From Chlorocebus sabaeus (lineage: Eukaryota; Chordata; Mammalia; Primates; Cercopithecidae), in NCBI RefSeq assembly GCF_047675955.1, contig NW_027327633.1, forward strand, positions 124,001-188,000: a stretch of 64,000 nucleotides of DNA, in the 5' to 3' direction. The position numbers were made by a program, and so were the translations under genes. Under the pieces are notes generated by a model that worked only from the letters and a program-made list of their open reading frames with translations, was not told the DNA's origin and searched no databases. Each line of letters opens with the position of its first letter. Within the stretch, counting starts at the first letter, position 1. This document shows positions 50,271-60,300 of the stretch, in pieces.

Positions 50271-53189
50271 TTTTCACCATAGCCATCTATGGGCTTCCAA
50301 ATATCCCTTTGCCAATTCCACAAGAACAGCCTTAGCGAAAGGCTTCTTGAAGGGAAAGATGTAACTCTGGGAGATGAATTAACAGAACACAGAGCAGTTT
50401 CTCAGAAAGCTTCTTTCCAGTTTTGAACGGAAGATATTTCCTTTTTCACCATAGCCCTCTATGGGCTTCCAAATATCCCTTTGCCATTTCCACAAGAACA
50501 GCCTTAGCGAAAGGCTTCTGGAAGGGAAAGATGTAACTCTGTGAGATGAATTAACAGAACACAGAGCAGTTTCTCAGAAAGCTTCTTTCCAGTTTTGAAC
50601 GTAAGATATTTCCTTTTTCACCATAGCCCTCTATGGGCTTCCAAATATCACTTTGCCAACTCCACAAGAACAGCCTTAGCGAAAGGCTTCTTGAAGGGAA
50701 AGATGTAACACTGTGGGTTGAATTAACAGAACAAAGAGCAGTTTCTCAGAAAGCTTCTTTCCAGTTTTGAACGGAAGATATTTCGTTTTTCACCATAGCC
50801 CTCTATGGGCTTCCAAATATCATTTTGCCAACTCCACAAGAACAGCCTCAGCGAAAGGTTTCTTGAAGGGAAAGATGTAACTCTGTGATTTGAATTAACA
50901 GAACACAGAGCAGTTTCTCAGAAAGCTTCTCTCCAGTTTTGAACGGAAGATACTTCCTTTTTCACCATAGCCCTCTATGGGCTTCCAAATATCCCTTTGC
51001 CAACTCCACAAGAACAGCCTTCGCGAAAGGCTTCTTGAATTGAATGATGTAACTCTGTGAGATGAAATAACAGAACACAGAGCAGTTTCTCAGAAAGTTT
51101 CTTTCCAGTATTGAACGCAAGATATTTCCTTTTTCACCGTAGTCCTCTGTGGCCTTCCAAATATCACTTTGCCAATTCCACAAGAACAGTCTTAGCGAAA
51201 GGCTTCTTGAAGGCAAAGATGTAGCTCTGTGAGATGAATTAACAGAACACAGAGCAGTTTCTCAGAAAGCTTCTTTCCAGTTTTGAACGGAAGATATTTC
51301 CTTTTTCACCATAGCCCTCTATGGGCTTCCAAATATCCCTTTGCCAATTCCACAAGAACAGCCTGAGCGAAAGGCTTCTTGAAGGGAAAGATGTAACTCT
51401 GTGAGATGAATTAACAGAACACAGAGCAGTTTCTCAGAAAGCTTCTTTCCAGTATTGAACGCAAGATATTTCCTTTTTTCAGTATCCCTCCATGGACTTC
51501 CAAATATCACTTTGCCAATTCCAAAAGAACAGCCTTAGCGAAAGGCTTCTTGAAGGGAAAGATGTAACTCTGTGAGATGAATTAACAGAACACAGAGCAG
51601 TTTCTCAGAAATCTTCTTTCCAGTTTTTAACGGAAGATATTTCCTTTTTCACCATAGCCCTATATGGGCTTCCAAATATCACTTTGCCAATTCCACAAGA
51701 ACAGCCTTAGCGAAAGGCTTCTTTAAGGGAAAGATGTAACTCTGTGAGATGAATTAACAGAACAGAGAGCAGTTTCTCAGAAAGCTTCTTTCCAGTTTTG
51801 AAAGGAAGATACTTCCTTTTTCACCATAGCCCTCTATGGGCTTCCAAATATCCCTTTGCCCATTCCACAAGAACAGCCTTAGCGAAAGGCTTCTTGAAGG
51901 GAAAGATGTAACTCTGTGAGAAAAATTAACAGAACACAGAGCAGTTTCTCAGAAAGCTTCTTTCCAGTTTTGAACGGAGGATACTTCCTTTTTTCACCAT
52001 AGGCCTCTATGGGCTTCCAAATATCACTTTGCCAATTCCACAAGAACAGCCTTAGCGATAGGGTTCTTGAAGGGAAAGATGTAACTCGGTGAGATGAATT
52101 AACGGAACACAGAGCAGTTTCTCAGAAAGCTTCTTTCCAGTTTTGAACGGAAGTTATTTCCTTTTTCACCATAGCCCTCTATGGGCTTCCAAATATCACT
52201 TTGCCAATTCCACAAGAACAGCCTTAGCGAAAGGCTTCTTGAAGGGAAAGATGTAATTCTGTGCCATGAATTAACAGAACACAGAGCAGTTTCTCAGAAA
52301 GCTTCTTTCCAATATTGAACGCAAGATATTTCCTTTTTCACAGTAGCCCTCCATGGTCTTCCAAATATCACTTTGCAAGTTCCACAAGAACAGCCTTAGC
52401 GAAAGGCTTCTTGAAGGGAAAGATGTAACTCTGTGAGATGAATTAACAGAACACAGAGCAGTTTCTCAGAAAGCTTCTTTCCAGTTTTGAACGGAAGATA
52501 ATTCCTTTATCACCATAGCAATCTACGGGCTTCCAAATATCACTTTGCCAATTCCACAAGAACAGCCTTAGCGAAGGTCTTATTGAAGGGAAAGATGTAA
52601 CTCTGTGAGATGAATTAACAGAACACAGAGCAGTTTCTCGGAAAGCTTCTTTCCAGTTTTGAACGGAAGATATTTCCTTTTTCACCATAGCCCTCTATGG
52701 GCTTCCAAATATCACTTTGCCAATTCCATAAGAACAACCTTAGCGAAAGGCTTCTTGAAGGGAAAGATGTAACTCTCTGAGATGAATTAACAGAACACAG
52801 AGCAGTTTCTCAGAAAGCTTCTTTCCAGTTTTGAACGGAAGTTATTTCCTTTTTCACAATAGCCCTCTATGGGCTTCCAAATATCCCTTTGCCAAATCCA
52901 CAAGAACAGCCTTAGCGAAAGGCTTCTTGAAGGGAAAGATGTAACTCTGTGAGATGAATTAACAGAACACAGAGCAGTTTCTCAGAAAGCTTCTTTCCAG
53001 TTTTGAACGGAAGATATTTCCTTTTTCACCATAGCCCTCTATGGGCTTCCAAATATCCCTTTGCCAATTCCACAAGAACAGCCTTAGCGAAAGGCTTCTT
53101 GAAGGGAAAGATGTAACTCTGTGATATGAATTAACAGAACACAGAGCAGTTTCTCAGAAAGCTTCTTTCCAGTTTTGAACGGAAGATAT

Positions 53190-53206
53190 TTCCTTTTTCA
53201 CCATAG
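53190..53206 (+). other. pJ-alpha box (A-box) in the reference monomer
   Basis: The 17 bases TTCCTTTTTCACCATAG fit the published pJ-alpha consensus TTCCTTTTYCACCRTAG exactly, as I recall it. In human alpha satellite this position holds either a pJ-alpha box (A-type monomer) or a CENP-B box (B-type monomer). Here the A-type form, or a mutated version, is present in essentially every monomer. Recurrent variants are TTCGTTTTTCACCATAG (for example 1269, 3331, 9347, 12268), CACCGTAG forms (77, 7122, 30670), CACAGTAG or CACAGTACC forms (3165, 8322, 18636) and ATCACCATAG forms (42705, 46145). Protein binding in this species is not shown by the sequence. Confidence 0.8.
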
Positions 53207-53219
53207 CCCTCTATGGGCT
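53205..53219. other. Inverted repeat 1 of the monomer (AGCCC/GGGCT)
   Basis: AGCCC, then the loop TCTAT, then GGGCT: a perfect 5-bp stem immediately after the pJ-alpha box. Some variants lengthen the stem: AGCCCT-CTA-AGGGCT (around 3515, 7815, 8500, 11767) and AGCCCT-CAA-AGGGCT (around 767) make 6-bp stems. Others break it, such as TCCTCTGTGGCC (around 81 and 7126) or CAATCTACGGGC (around 42715). The sequence shows dyad symmetry; hairpin or cruciform formation in the cell is inference. Confidence 0.7.
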
Positions 53220-53251
53220 TCCAAATATCCCTTTGCCAATTCCACAAGAAC

Positions 53252-53268
53252 AGCCTTAGCGAAAGGCT
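53252..53268. other. Inverted repeat 2 of the monomer (AGCCTT/AAGGCT)
   Basis: AGCCTT, the loop AGCGA, then AAGGCT: a perfect 6-bp stem whose loop carries one of the two CpGs of the monomer. It is present in most monomers. Recurrent variants weaken it: AGTCTT on the left arm (for example 127-132), AAGGGCT on the right arm (around 1002, 5290, 9767), or GATTC replacing GCTTC on the right (around 8560). Structure in the cell is inference. Confidence 0.7.
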
Positions 53269-53288
53269 TCTTGAAGGGAAAGATGTAA

Positions 53289-53318
53289 CTCTGTGAGATG
53301 AATTAACAGAACACAGAG
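53289..53318. other. Inverted repeat 3 of the monomer (CTCTGTG/CACAGAG)
   Basis: CTCTGTG and CACAGAG are perfect 7-bp inverted arms separated by 16 bases that include AATTAA. This is the longest dyad in the monomer. It is intact in most monomers. It is broken where the left arm becomes CTCTTAG (for example 3086, 5147, 8242, 15116), CTCGGTG (3944, 11163), or where the right arm becomes CGCAGAG (2430, 10670). Formation of a stem in the cell is inference. Confidence 0.7.
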
Positions 53319-54301
53319 CAGTTTCTCAGAAAGCTTCTTTCCAGTTTTGAACGGAAGATATTTCCTTTTTCACCATTGCCCTCTATGGGCTTCCAAATAT
53401 CACTTTGCCAATTCCACAAGAACAGACTTAGCGAAAGGCTTCTTGAAGGGAAAGATGTAACTCTGTGAGATGAATTAACAGAACACAGAGCAGTTTCTCA
53501 GAAAGCTTCTTTCCAGTATTGAACGCAAAATATTTCCTTTTTCACCGTAGCCCTCCATGGGCTTCCAAATATCACTTTGCCAATTCCACAAGAACAGCCT
53601 TAGCGAAAGGCTTCTTGAAGGGAAATATGTAACTCGGTGACATGAATTAACAGAACACAGAGCAGTTTCTCAGAAAGCTTCTTTCCAGTATTGAACGCAA
53701 GAAATTTCCTTTTTCACCATAGCCCTCTATGTGCTTCCAAATATCACTTTGCCAATTCCACAAGAACAGCCTTAGCGAAAGGCTTCATGAAGGGAAAGAT
53801 GTAACTCTGTGAGATGAATTAACAGAACACAGAGCAGTTTCTCAGAAAGCTTCTTTCCAGTTTTGAACGGAAGATATTTCCTTTTTCACCATAGCCATCT
53901 ATGGGCTTCCAAATATCCCTTTGCCAATTCCACAAGAAGAGCCTTAGCGAAAGGATTATTGAAGGGAAAGGTGTAACTCTGTGAGTTGAATTAACAGAAC
54001 ACAGAGCAGTTTCTCAGAAAGCTTCTTTCCAGTTTTGAACGGAAGATACTTCGTTTTTCACTATAGCCCTCTATGGGCTTCCAAATATCCCTTTGCCAAT
54101 TCCACAAGAACAGCCTTAGAGAAGGGCTTATTGAAGGGAAATATGTAACTCTGTGAGATGAATTAAGAGAACACAGAGCAGTTTCTCAGAAAGCTTCTTT
54201 CCAGTTTTGAACGGAAGATATTTCCTTTTTCACCATAGCCCTCTATGGGCTTCCAAATATCACTTTGCCAATACCACAATAACAGCCTTAGCGAAAGGCT
54301 G

Positions 54302-57300
54302 CTTGAAGGGAAAGATGTAACTCTGTGAGATGAATTAACAGAACACAGAGCAGTTTCTCAGAAAGCTTCTTTCCAGTTTTGAACGGAAGATATTTCCTTT
54401 TTCACCATAGCCCTCTATGAGCTTCCAAATATCCCTTTGCCAATTCCACAAGAACAGTCTTAGCGAAAGGCTTCTTGAAGGGAAAGATGTAACTCTGTGA
54501 GATGAATTAACAGAACACAGAGCAGTTTCTCAGAAAGCTTCTTTCCAGTTTTGAACGGAAGATATTTCCTTTTTCACCATAGCCTTCTATGGGCTTCCAA
54601 ATATCCCTTTGCCAATTCCACAAGAACAGCCTTAGCGAAAGGCTTCTTGAAGGGAAAGATGTAACTCTGTGAGATGAATTAACAGAACACAGAGCAGTTT
54701 CTCAGAAAGCTTCTTTCCAGTTTTGAACGGAAGATATTTCCTTTTTCACCATAGCCCTATATGGGCCTCCAAATATCCCTTTGCCAATTCCACAAGTACA
54801 GCCTTAGCGAAAGGCTTCTTGAAGGGAAAGATGTAACTCTGTGAGATGAATTAACAGAACACAGAGCAGTTTCTCAGAAAGCTTCTTTCCAGTTTTGAAA
54901 GGAAGATACTTCCTTTTTCACCATAGCCCTCTATGGGCTTCCAAATATCACTTTGCCAATTCCAAAAGAACAGCCTTAGCGAAAGGCTTCTTGAAGGGAA
55001 AGATGTAACTCTGTGAGATGAATTAACAGAACGCAGAGCAGTTTCTCAGAAAGCTTCTTTCCAGTATTGAACGGAAGATACTTCGTTTTTCACCATAGCC
55101 CTCTATGGGCTTCCAAATATCCCTTTGCCGATTCCACAAGAACAGCCTTAGGGAAGGGCTTATTGAAGGGAAATATGTAACTCTGTGAGATGAATTAAGA
55201 GAACACAGAGCAGTTTCTCAGAAAGCTTCTTTCCAGTTTTGAACGGAAGATATTTCCTTTTTCACCATAGCCCTCTATGGGCTTCCAAATATCACTTTGC
55301 CAATACCACAATAACAGCCTTAGCGAAAGGCTTCTTGAAGGGAAAGATGTAACTCTGTGAGATGAATTAACAGAACACAGAGCAGTTTCTCAGAAAGCTT
55401 CTTTCCAGTTTTGAACGGAAGATATTTCCTTTTTCACCATAGCCCTCTATGGGCTTCCAAATATCACTTTGCCAATACCACAATAACAGCCTTAGCGAAA
55501 GGCTTCTTGAAGGGAAAGATGTAACTCTGTGAGATGAATTAACAGAACACAGAGCAGTTTCTCAGAAAGCTTCTTTCCAGTTTTGAACGGAAGATATTTC
55601 CTTTTTCACCATAGCCCTCTATGAGCTTCCAAATATCCCTTTGCCAATTCCACAAGAACAGTCTTAGCGAAAGGCTTCTTGAAGGGAAAGATGTAACTCT
55701 GTGAGATGAATTAACAGAACACAGAGCAGTTTCTCAGAAAGCTTCTTTCCAGTTTTGAACGGAAGATATTTCCTTTTTCACCATAGCCTTCTATGGGCTT
55801 CCAAATATCCCTTTGCCAATTCCACAAGAACAGCCTTAGCGAAAGGCTTCTTGAAGGGAAAGATGTAACTCTGTGAGATGAATTAACAGAACACAGAGCA
55901 GTTTCTCAGAAAGCTTCTTTCCAGTTTTGAACGGAAGATATTTCCTTTTTCACCATAGCCCTATATGGGCCTCCAAATATCCCTTTGCCAATTCCACAAG
56001 TACAGCCTTAGCGAAAGGCTTCTTGAAGGGAAAGATGTAACTCTGTGAGATGAATTAACAGAACGCAGAGCAGTTTCTCAGAAAGCTTCTTTCCAGTATT
56101 GAACGGAAGATACTTCGTTTTTCACCATAGCCCTCTATGGGCTTCCAAATATCCCTTTGCCAATTCCACAAGAACAGCCTTAGGGAAGGGCTTATTGAAG
56201 GGAAATATGTAACTCTGTGAGATGAATTAAGAGAACACAGAGCAGTTTCTCAGAAAGCTTCTTTCCAGTTTTGAACGGAAGATATTTCCTTTTTCACCAT
56301 AGCCCTCTATGGGCTTCCAAATATCACTTTGCCAATACCACAATAACAGCCTTAGCGAAAGGCTTCTTGAAGGGAAAGATGTAACTCTGTGAGATGAATT
56401 AACAGAACACAGAGCAGTTTCTCAGAAAGCTTCTTTCCAGTTTTGAACGGAAGATATTTCCTTTTTCACCATAGCCCTCTATGAGCTTCCAAATATCCCT
56501 TTGCCAATTCCACAAGAACCGCCTTAGCGAAAGGCTTCTTGAAGGGAAAGATGTAACTCTGTGAGATGAATTAACAGAACACAGAGCAGTTTCTCAGAAA
56601 GCTTCTTTCCAGTTTTGAACGGAAGATATTTCCTTTTTCACCATAGCCTTCTATGGGCTTCCAAATATCCCTTTGCCAATTCCACAAGAACAGCCTTAGC
56701 GAAAGGCTTCTTGAAGGGAAAGATGTAACTCTGTGAGATGAATTAACAGAACACAGAGCAGTTTCACAGAAAGCTTCTTTCCAGTTTTGAACGGAAGATA
56801 TTTCCTCTTTCACCATAGCCCTATATGGGCCTCCAAATATCCCTTTGCGAATTCCACAAGTACAGCCTTAGCGAAAGGCTTCTTGAAGGGAAAGATGTAA
56901 CTCTGTGAGATGAATTAACAGAACACACAGCAGTTTCTCAGAAAGCTTCTTTCTAGTTTTGAAAGGAAGATACTTCCTTTTTCACCATAGCCCTCTATGG
57001 GCTTCCAAATATCACTTTGCCAATTCCACAAGAACAGCCTTAGCCAAAGGCTTCTTGAAGGGAAAGATGTAACTCTGTGAGATGAATTAACAGAACAAAG
57101 AGCAGTTTCTCAGAAAGCTTCTTTCCAGTTTCGAACGGAAGATATTTCGTTTTTCACCATAGCCCTCTATGGGCTTCCAAATATCATTTTGCCAACTCCA
57201 CAAGAACAGCCTCTGCGAAAGGTTTCTTGAAGGGAAAGATGTAACTCTGTGATTTGAATTAACAGAACACAGAGCAGTTTCTCAGAAAGCTTCTCTCCAG

Positions 57301-60300
57301 TTTTGAACGGAAGATACTTCCTTTTTCACCATAGCCCTCTATGGGCTTCCAAATATCCCTTTGCCAACTCCACAAGAACAGCCTTAGCGAAAGGCTTCTT
57401 GAATTGAAAGATGTAACTCTGTGAGATGAAATAACAGAACACAGAGCAGTTTCTCAGAAAGTTTCTTTCCAGTATTGAACGCAAGATGTTTCCTTTTTCA
57501 CCGTAGTCCTCTGTGGCCTTCCAAATATCACTTTGCCAATTCCACAAGAACAGTCTTAGCGAAAGGCTTCTTGAAAGCAAAGATGTAGCTCTGTGAGATG
57601 AATTAACAGAACACAGAGCAGTTTCTCAGAAAGCCTCTTTCCAGTTTTGAACGGAAGATACTTCCTTTTTCACCATAGCCCTCTATGGGCTTCCAAATAT
57701 CACTTTGCCCATTCCACAAGAACAGCCTTAGCGAAAGGCTTCTTGAAGGGAAAGATGTAACTCTTAGAGATGAATTAACAGAACACAGAGCAGTTTCTCA
57801 GAAAGCTTCTTTCCAATATTGAACGCAAGATATTTCCTTTTTCACCGTAGCCCTCCATGGGCTTCCAAATATCACTTTGCCAATTCCACAAGAACAGCCT
57901 TAGCGAAAGGCTTCTTGAAGGGAAATATGTAACTCGGTGAGATGAATTAACAGAACACAGAGCAGTTTCTCAGAAAGCTTCTTTCCAGTATTGAACGCAA
58001 GATATTTCCTTTTTCACCATAGCCCTCTATGTGCTTCCAAATATCACTTTGCCAATTCCACAAGAACAGCCTTAGCGAAAGGCTTCATGAAGGGAAAGAT
58101 GTAACTCTGTGAGATGAATTAACAGAACACAGAGCAGTTTCTCAGAAAGCTTCTTTCCAGTTTTGAACGGAAGATATTTCCTTTTTCACCATAGCCATCT
58201 ATGGGCTTCCAAATATCCCTTTGCCAATTCCACAAGAACAGCCTTAGCGAAAGGCTTCTTGAAGGGAAAGATGTTACTCTGTGAGATGAATTAACAGAAC
58301 ACAGAGCAGTTTCTCAGAAAGCTTCTTTCCAGTTTTGAACGGAAGATATTTCCTTTTTCACCATAGCCCTCTATGGGCTTCCAAATATCCCTTTGCCATT
58401 TCCACAAGAACAGCCTTAGCGAAAGGCTTCTTGAAGGGAAAGATGTAACTCTGTGAGATGAATTAACAGAACACAGAGCAGTTTCTCAGAAAGCTTCTTT
58501 CCAGTTTTGAACGTAAGATATTTCCTTTTTCACCATAGCCCTCTATGGGCTTCCAAATATCACTTTGCCAACTCCACAAGAACAGCCTTAGCGAAAGGCT
58601 TCTTGAAGGGAAAGATGTAACACTGTGGGTTGAATTAACAGAACAAAGAGCAGTTTCTCAGAAAGCTTCTTTCCAGTTTTGAACGGAAGATATTTCGTTT
58701 TTCACCATAGCCCTCTATGGGCTTCCAAATATCATTTTGCCAACTCCACAAGAACAGCCTCAGCGAAAGGTTTCTTGAAGGGAAAGATGTAACTCTGTGA
58801 TTTGAATTAACAGAACACAGAGCAGTTTCTCAGAAAGCTTCTCTCCAGTTTTGAACGGAAGATACTTCCTTTTTCACCATAGCCCTCTATGGGCTTCCAA
58901 ATATCCCTTTGCCAACTCCACAAGAACAGCCTTAGCGAAAGGCTTCTTGAATTGAATGATGTAACTCTGTGAGATGAAATAACAGAACACAGAGCAGTTT
59001 CTCAGAAAGTTTCTTTCCAGTATTGAACGCAAGATATTTCCTTTTTCACCGTAGTCCTCTGTGGCCTTCCAAATATCACTTTGCCAATTCCACAAGAACA
59101 GTCTTAGCGAAAGGCTTCTTGAAGGCAAAGATGTAGCTCTGTGAGATGAATTAACAGAACACAGAGCAGTTTCTCAGAAAGCTTCTTTCCAGTTTTGAAC
59201 GGAAGATATTTCCTTTTTCACCATAGCCCTCTATGGGCTTCCAAATATCCCTTTCCCAATTCCACAAGAACAGCCTTAGCGAAAGGCTTCTTGAAGGGAA
59301 AGATGTAACTCTGTGAGATGAATTAACAGAACACAGAGCAGTTTCTCAGAAAGCTTCTTTCCAGTATTGAACGCAAGATATTTCCTTTTTTCAGTATCCC
59401 TCCATGGACTTCCAAATATCACTTTGCCAATTCCAAAAGAACAGCCCTAGCGAAAGGCTTCTTGAAGGGAAAGATGTAACTCTGTGAGATGAATTAACAG
59501 AACACAGAGCAGTTTCTCAGAAATCTTCTTTCCAGTTTTTAACGGAAGATATTTCCTTTTTCACCATAGCCCTATATGGGCTTCCAAATATCACTTTGCC
59601 AATTCCACAAGAACAGCCTTAGCGAAAGGCTTCTTTAAGGGAAAGATGTAACTCTGTGAGATGAATTAACAGAACACAGAGCAGTTTCTCAGAAAGCTTC
59701 TTTCCAGTTTTGAAAGGAAGATACTTCCTTTTTCACCATAGCCCTCTATGGGCTTCCAAATATCCCTTTGCCCATTCCACAAGAACAGCCTTAGCGAAAG
59801 GCTTCTTGAAGGGAAAGATGTAACTCTGTGAGAAAAATTAACAGAACACAGAGCAGTTTCTCAGAAAGCTTCTTTCCTTTTTTGAACGGAGGATACTTCC
59901 TTTTTTCACCATAGGCCTCTATGGGCTTCCAAATATCACTTTGCCAATTCCACAAGAACAGCCTTAGCGATAGGGTTCTTGAAGGGAAAGATGTAACTCG
60001 GTGAGATGAATTAACGGAACACAGAGCAGTTTCTCAGAAAGCTTCTTTCCAGTTTTGAACGGAAGTTATTTCCTTTTTCACCATAGCCCTCTATGGGCTT
60101 CCAAATATCACTTTGCCAATTCCACAAGAACAGCCTTAGCGAAAGGCTTCTTGAAGGGAAAGATGTAATTCTGTGCCATGAATTAACAGAACACAGAGCA
60201 GTTTCTCAGAAAGCTTCTTTCCAATATTGAACGCAAGATATTTCCTTTTTCACAGTAGCCCTCCATGGTCTTCCAAATATCACTTTGCAAGTTCCACAAG

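Larger units (their letters stand above)
53159..53330. repeat. Reference alpha-satellite monomer (172 bp)
   Basis: Chosen as the reference because at each position I checked it carries the commonest base of the array. It starts at AAGCTT (53159-53164). In order it holds the T-rich tract and pJ-alpha box (53190-53206), a first inverted repeat (53205-53219), a second (53252-53268) and a third (53289-53318). Two CpGs are present, at 53180-53181 (AACGG) and 53260-53261 (AGCGA). Common alternatives elsewhere are TATTGAACGCAAG for TTTTGAACGGAAG, ATATCAC for ATATCCC, AGTCTTAGCG for AGCCTTAGCG, and CTCTTAGAG for CTCTGTGAG. Most monomers differ from it at only a few positions. Confidence 0.93.
36414..54301. 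repeat. Long higher-order unit A (17,888 bp, 104 monomers)
   Basis: Position 36414 aligns with 54302. The base just left of it differs (T at 36413, G at 54301) and earlier monomers diverge. The offset is 17,888 bp, exactly 104 x 172, until about 38.2 kb, then 17,716 bp (103 x 172) to the end of the window. Shared markers include the ACCACAATAAC pair (37413, 37587), CACAAGTACAG (36903, 38107), AAGAACCGCC (38800), CAGTTTCACAG (39045), AGTTTCGAACGG (39412), GATGTTACTC (40555), GAGAAAAATTAAC (42113) and GTGCCATG (42457). The unit contains older duplications within itself. Confidence 0.85.
49865..54479. repeat. Internal duplicate of 40.06-44.85 kb
   Basis: The offset is 9,804 bp (57 x 172) from about 49865 to about 53.28 kb, then 9,632 bp (56 x 172) because the AAGAAAAGCC / GAGGGGAAAG monomer and its neighbour sequence at about 43.4-43.6 kb are one monomer longer. 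Markers: AGCCATCTATGGG (40477, 50281), GAAATAAC (41261, 51065), GAGAAAAATT (42113, 51917), GCGATAGGGTTC, GTGATATGAATT (about 43316, 53120), CCATTGCCC (43741, 53373). Bases specific to one copy include CCTTCGCG at 51018. Confidence 0.8.

Noticed and set aside
53205..53268. Hairpins as rho-independent terminators or riboswitch-like elements
   Set aside because: The inverted repeats lie in eukaryotic satellite DNA, are repeated in each monomer and are not next to any gene.
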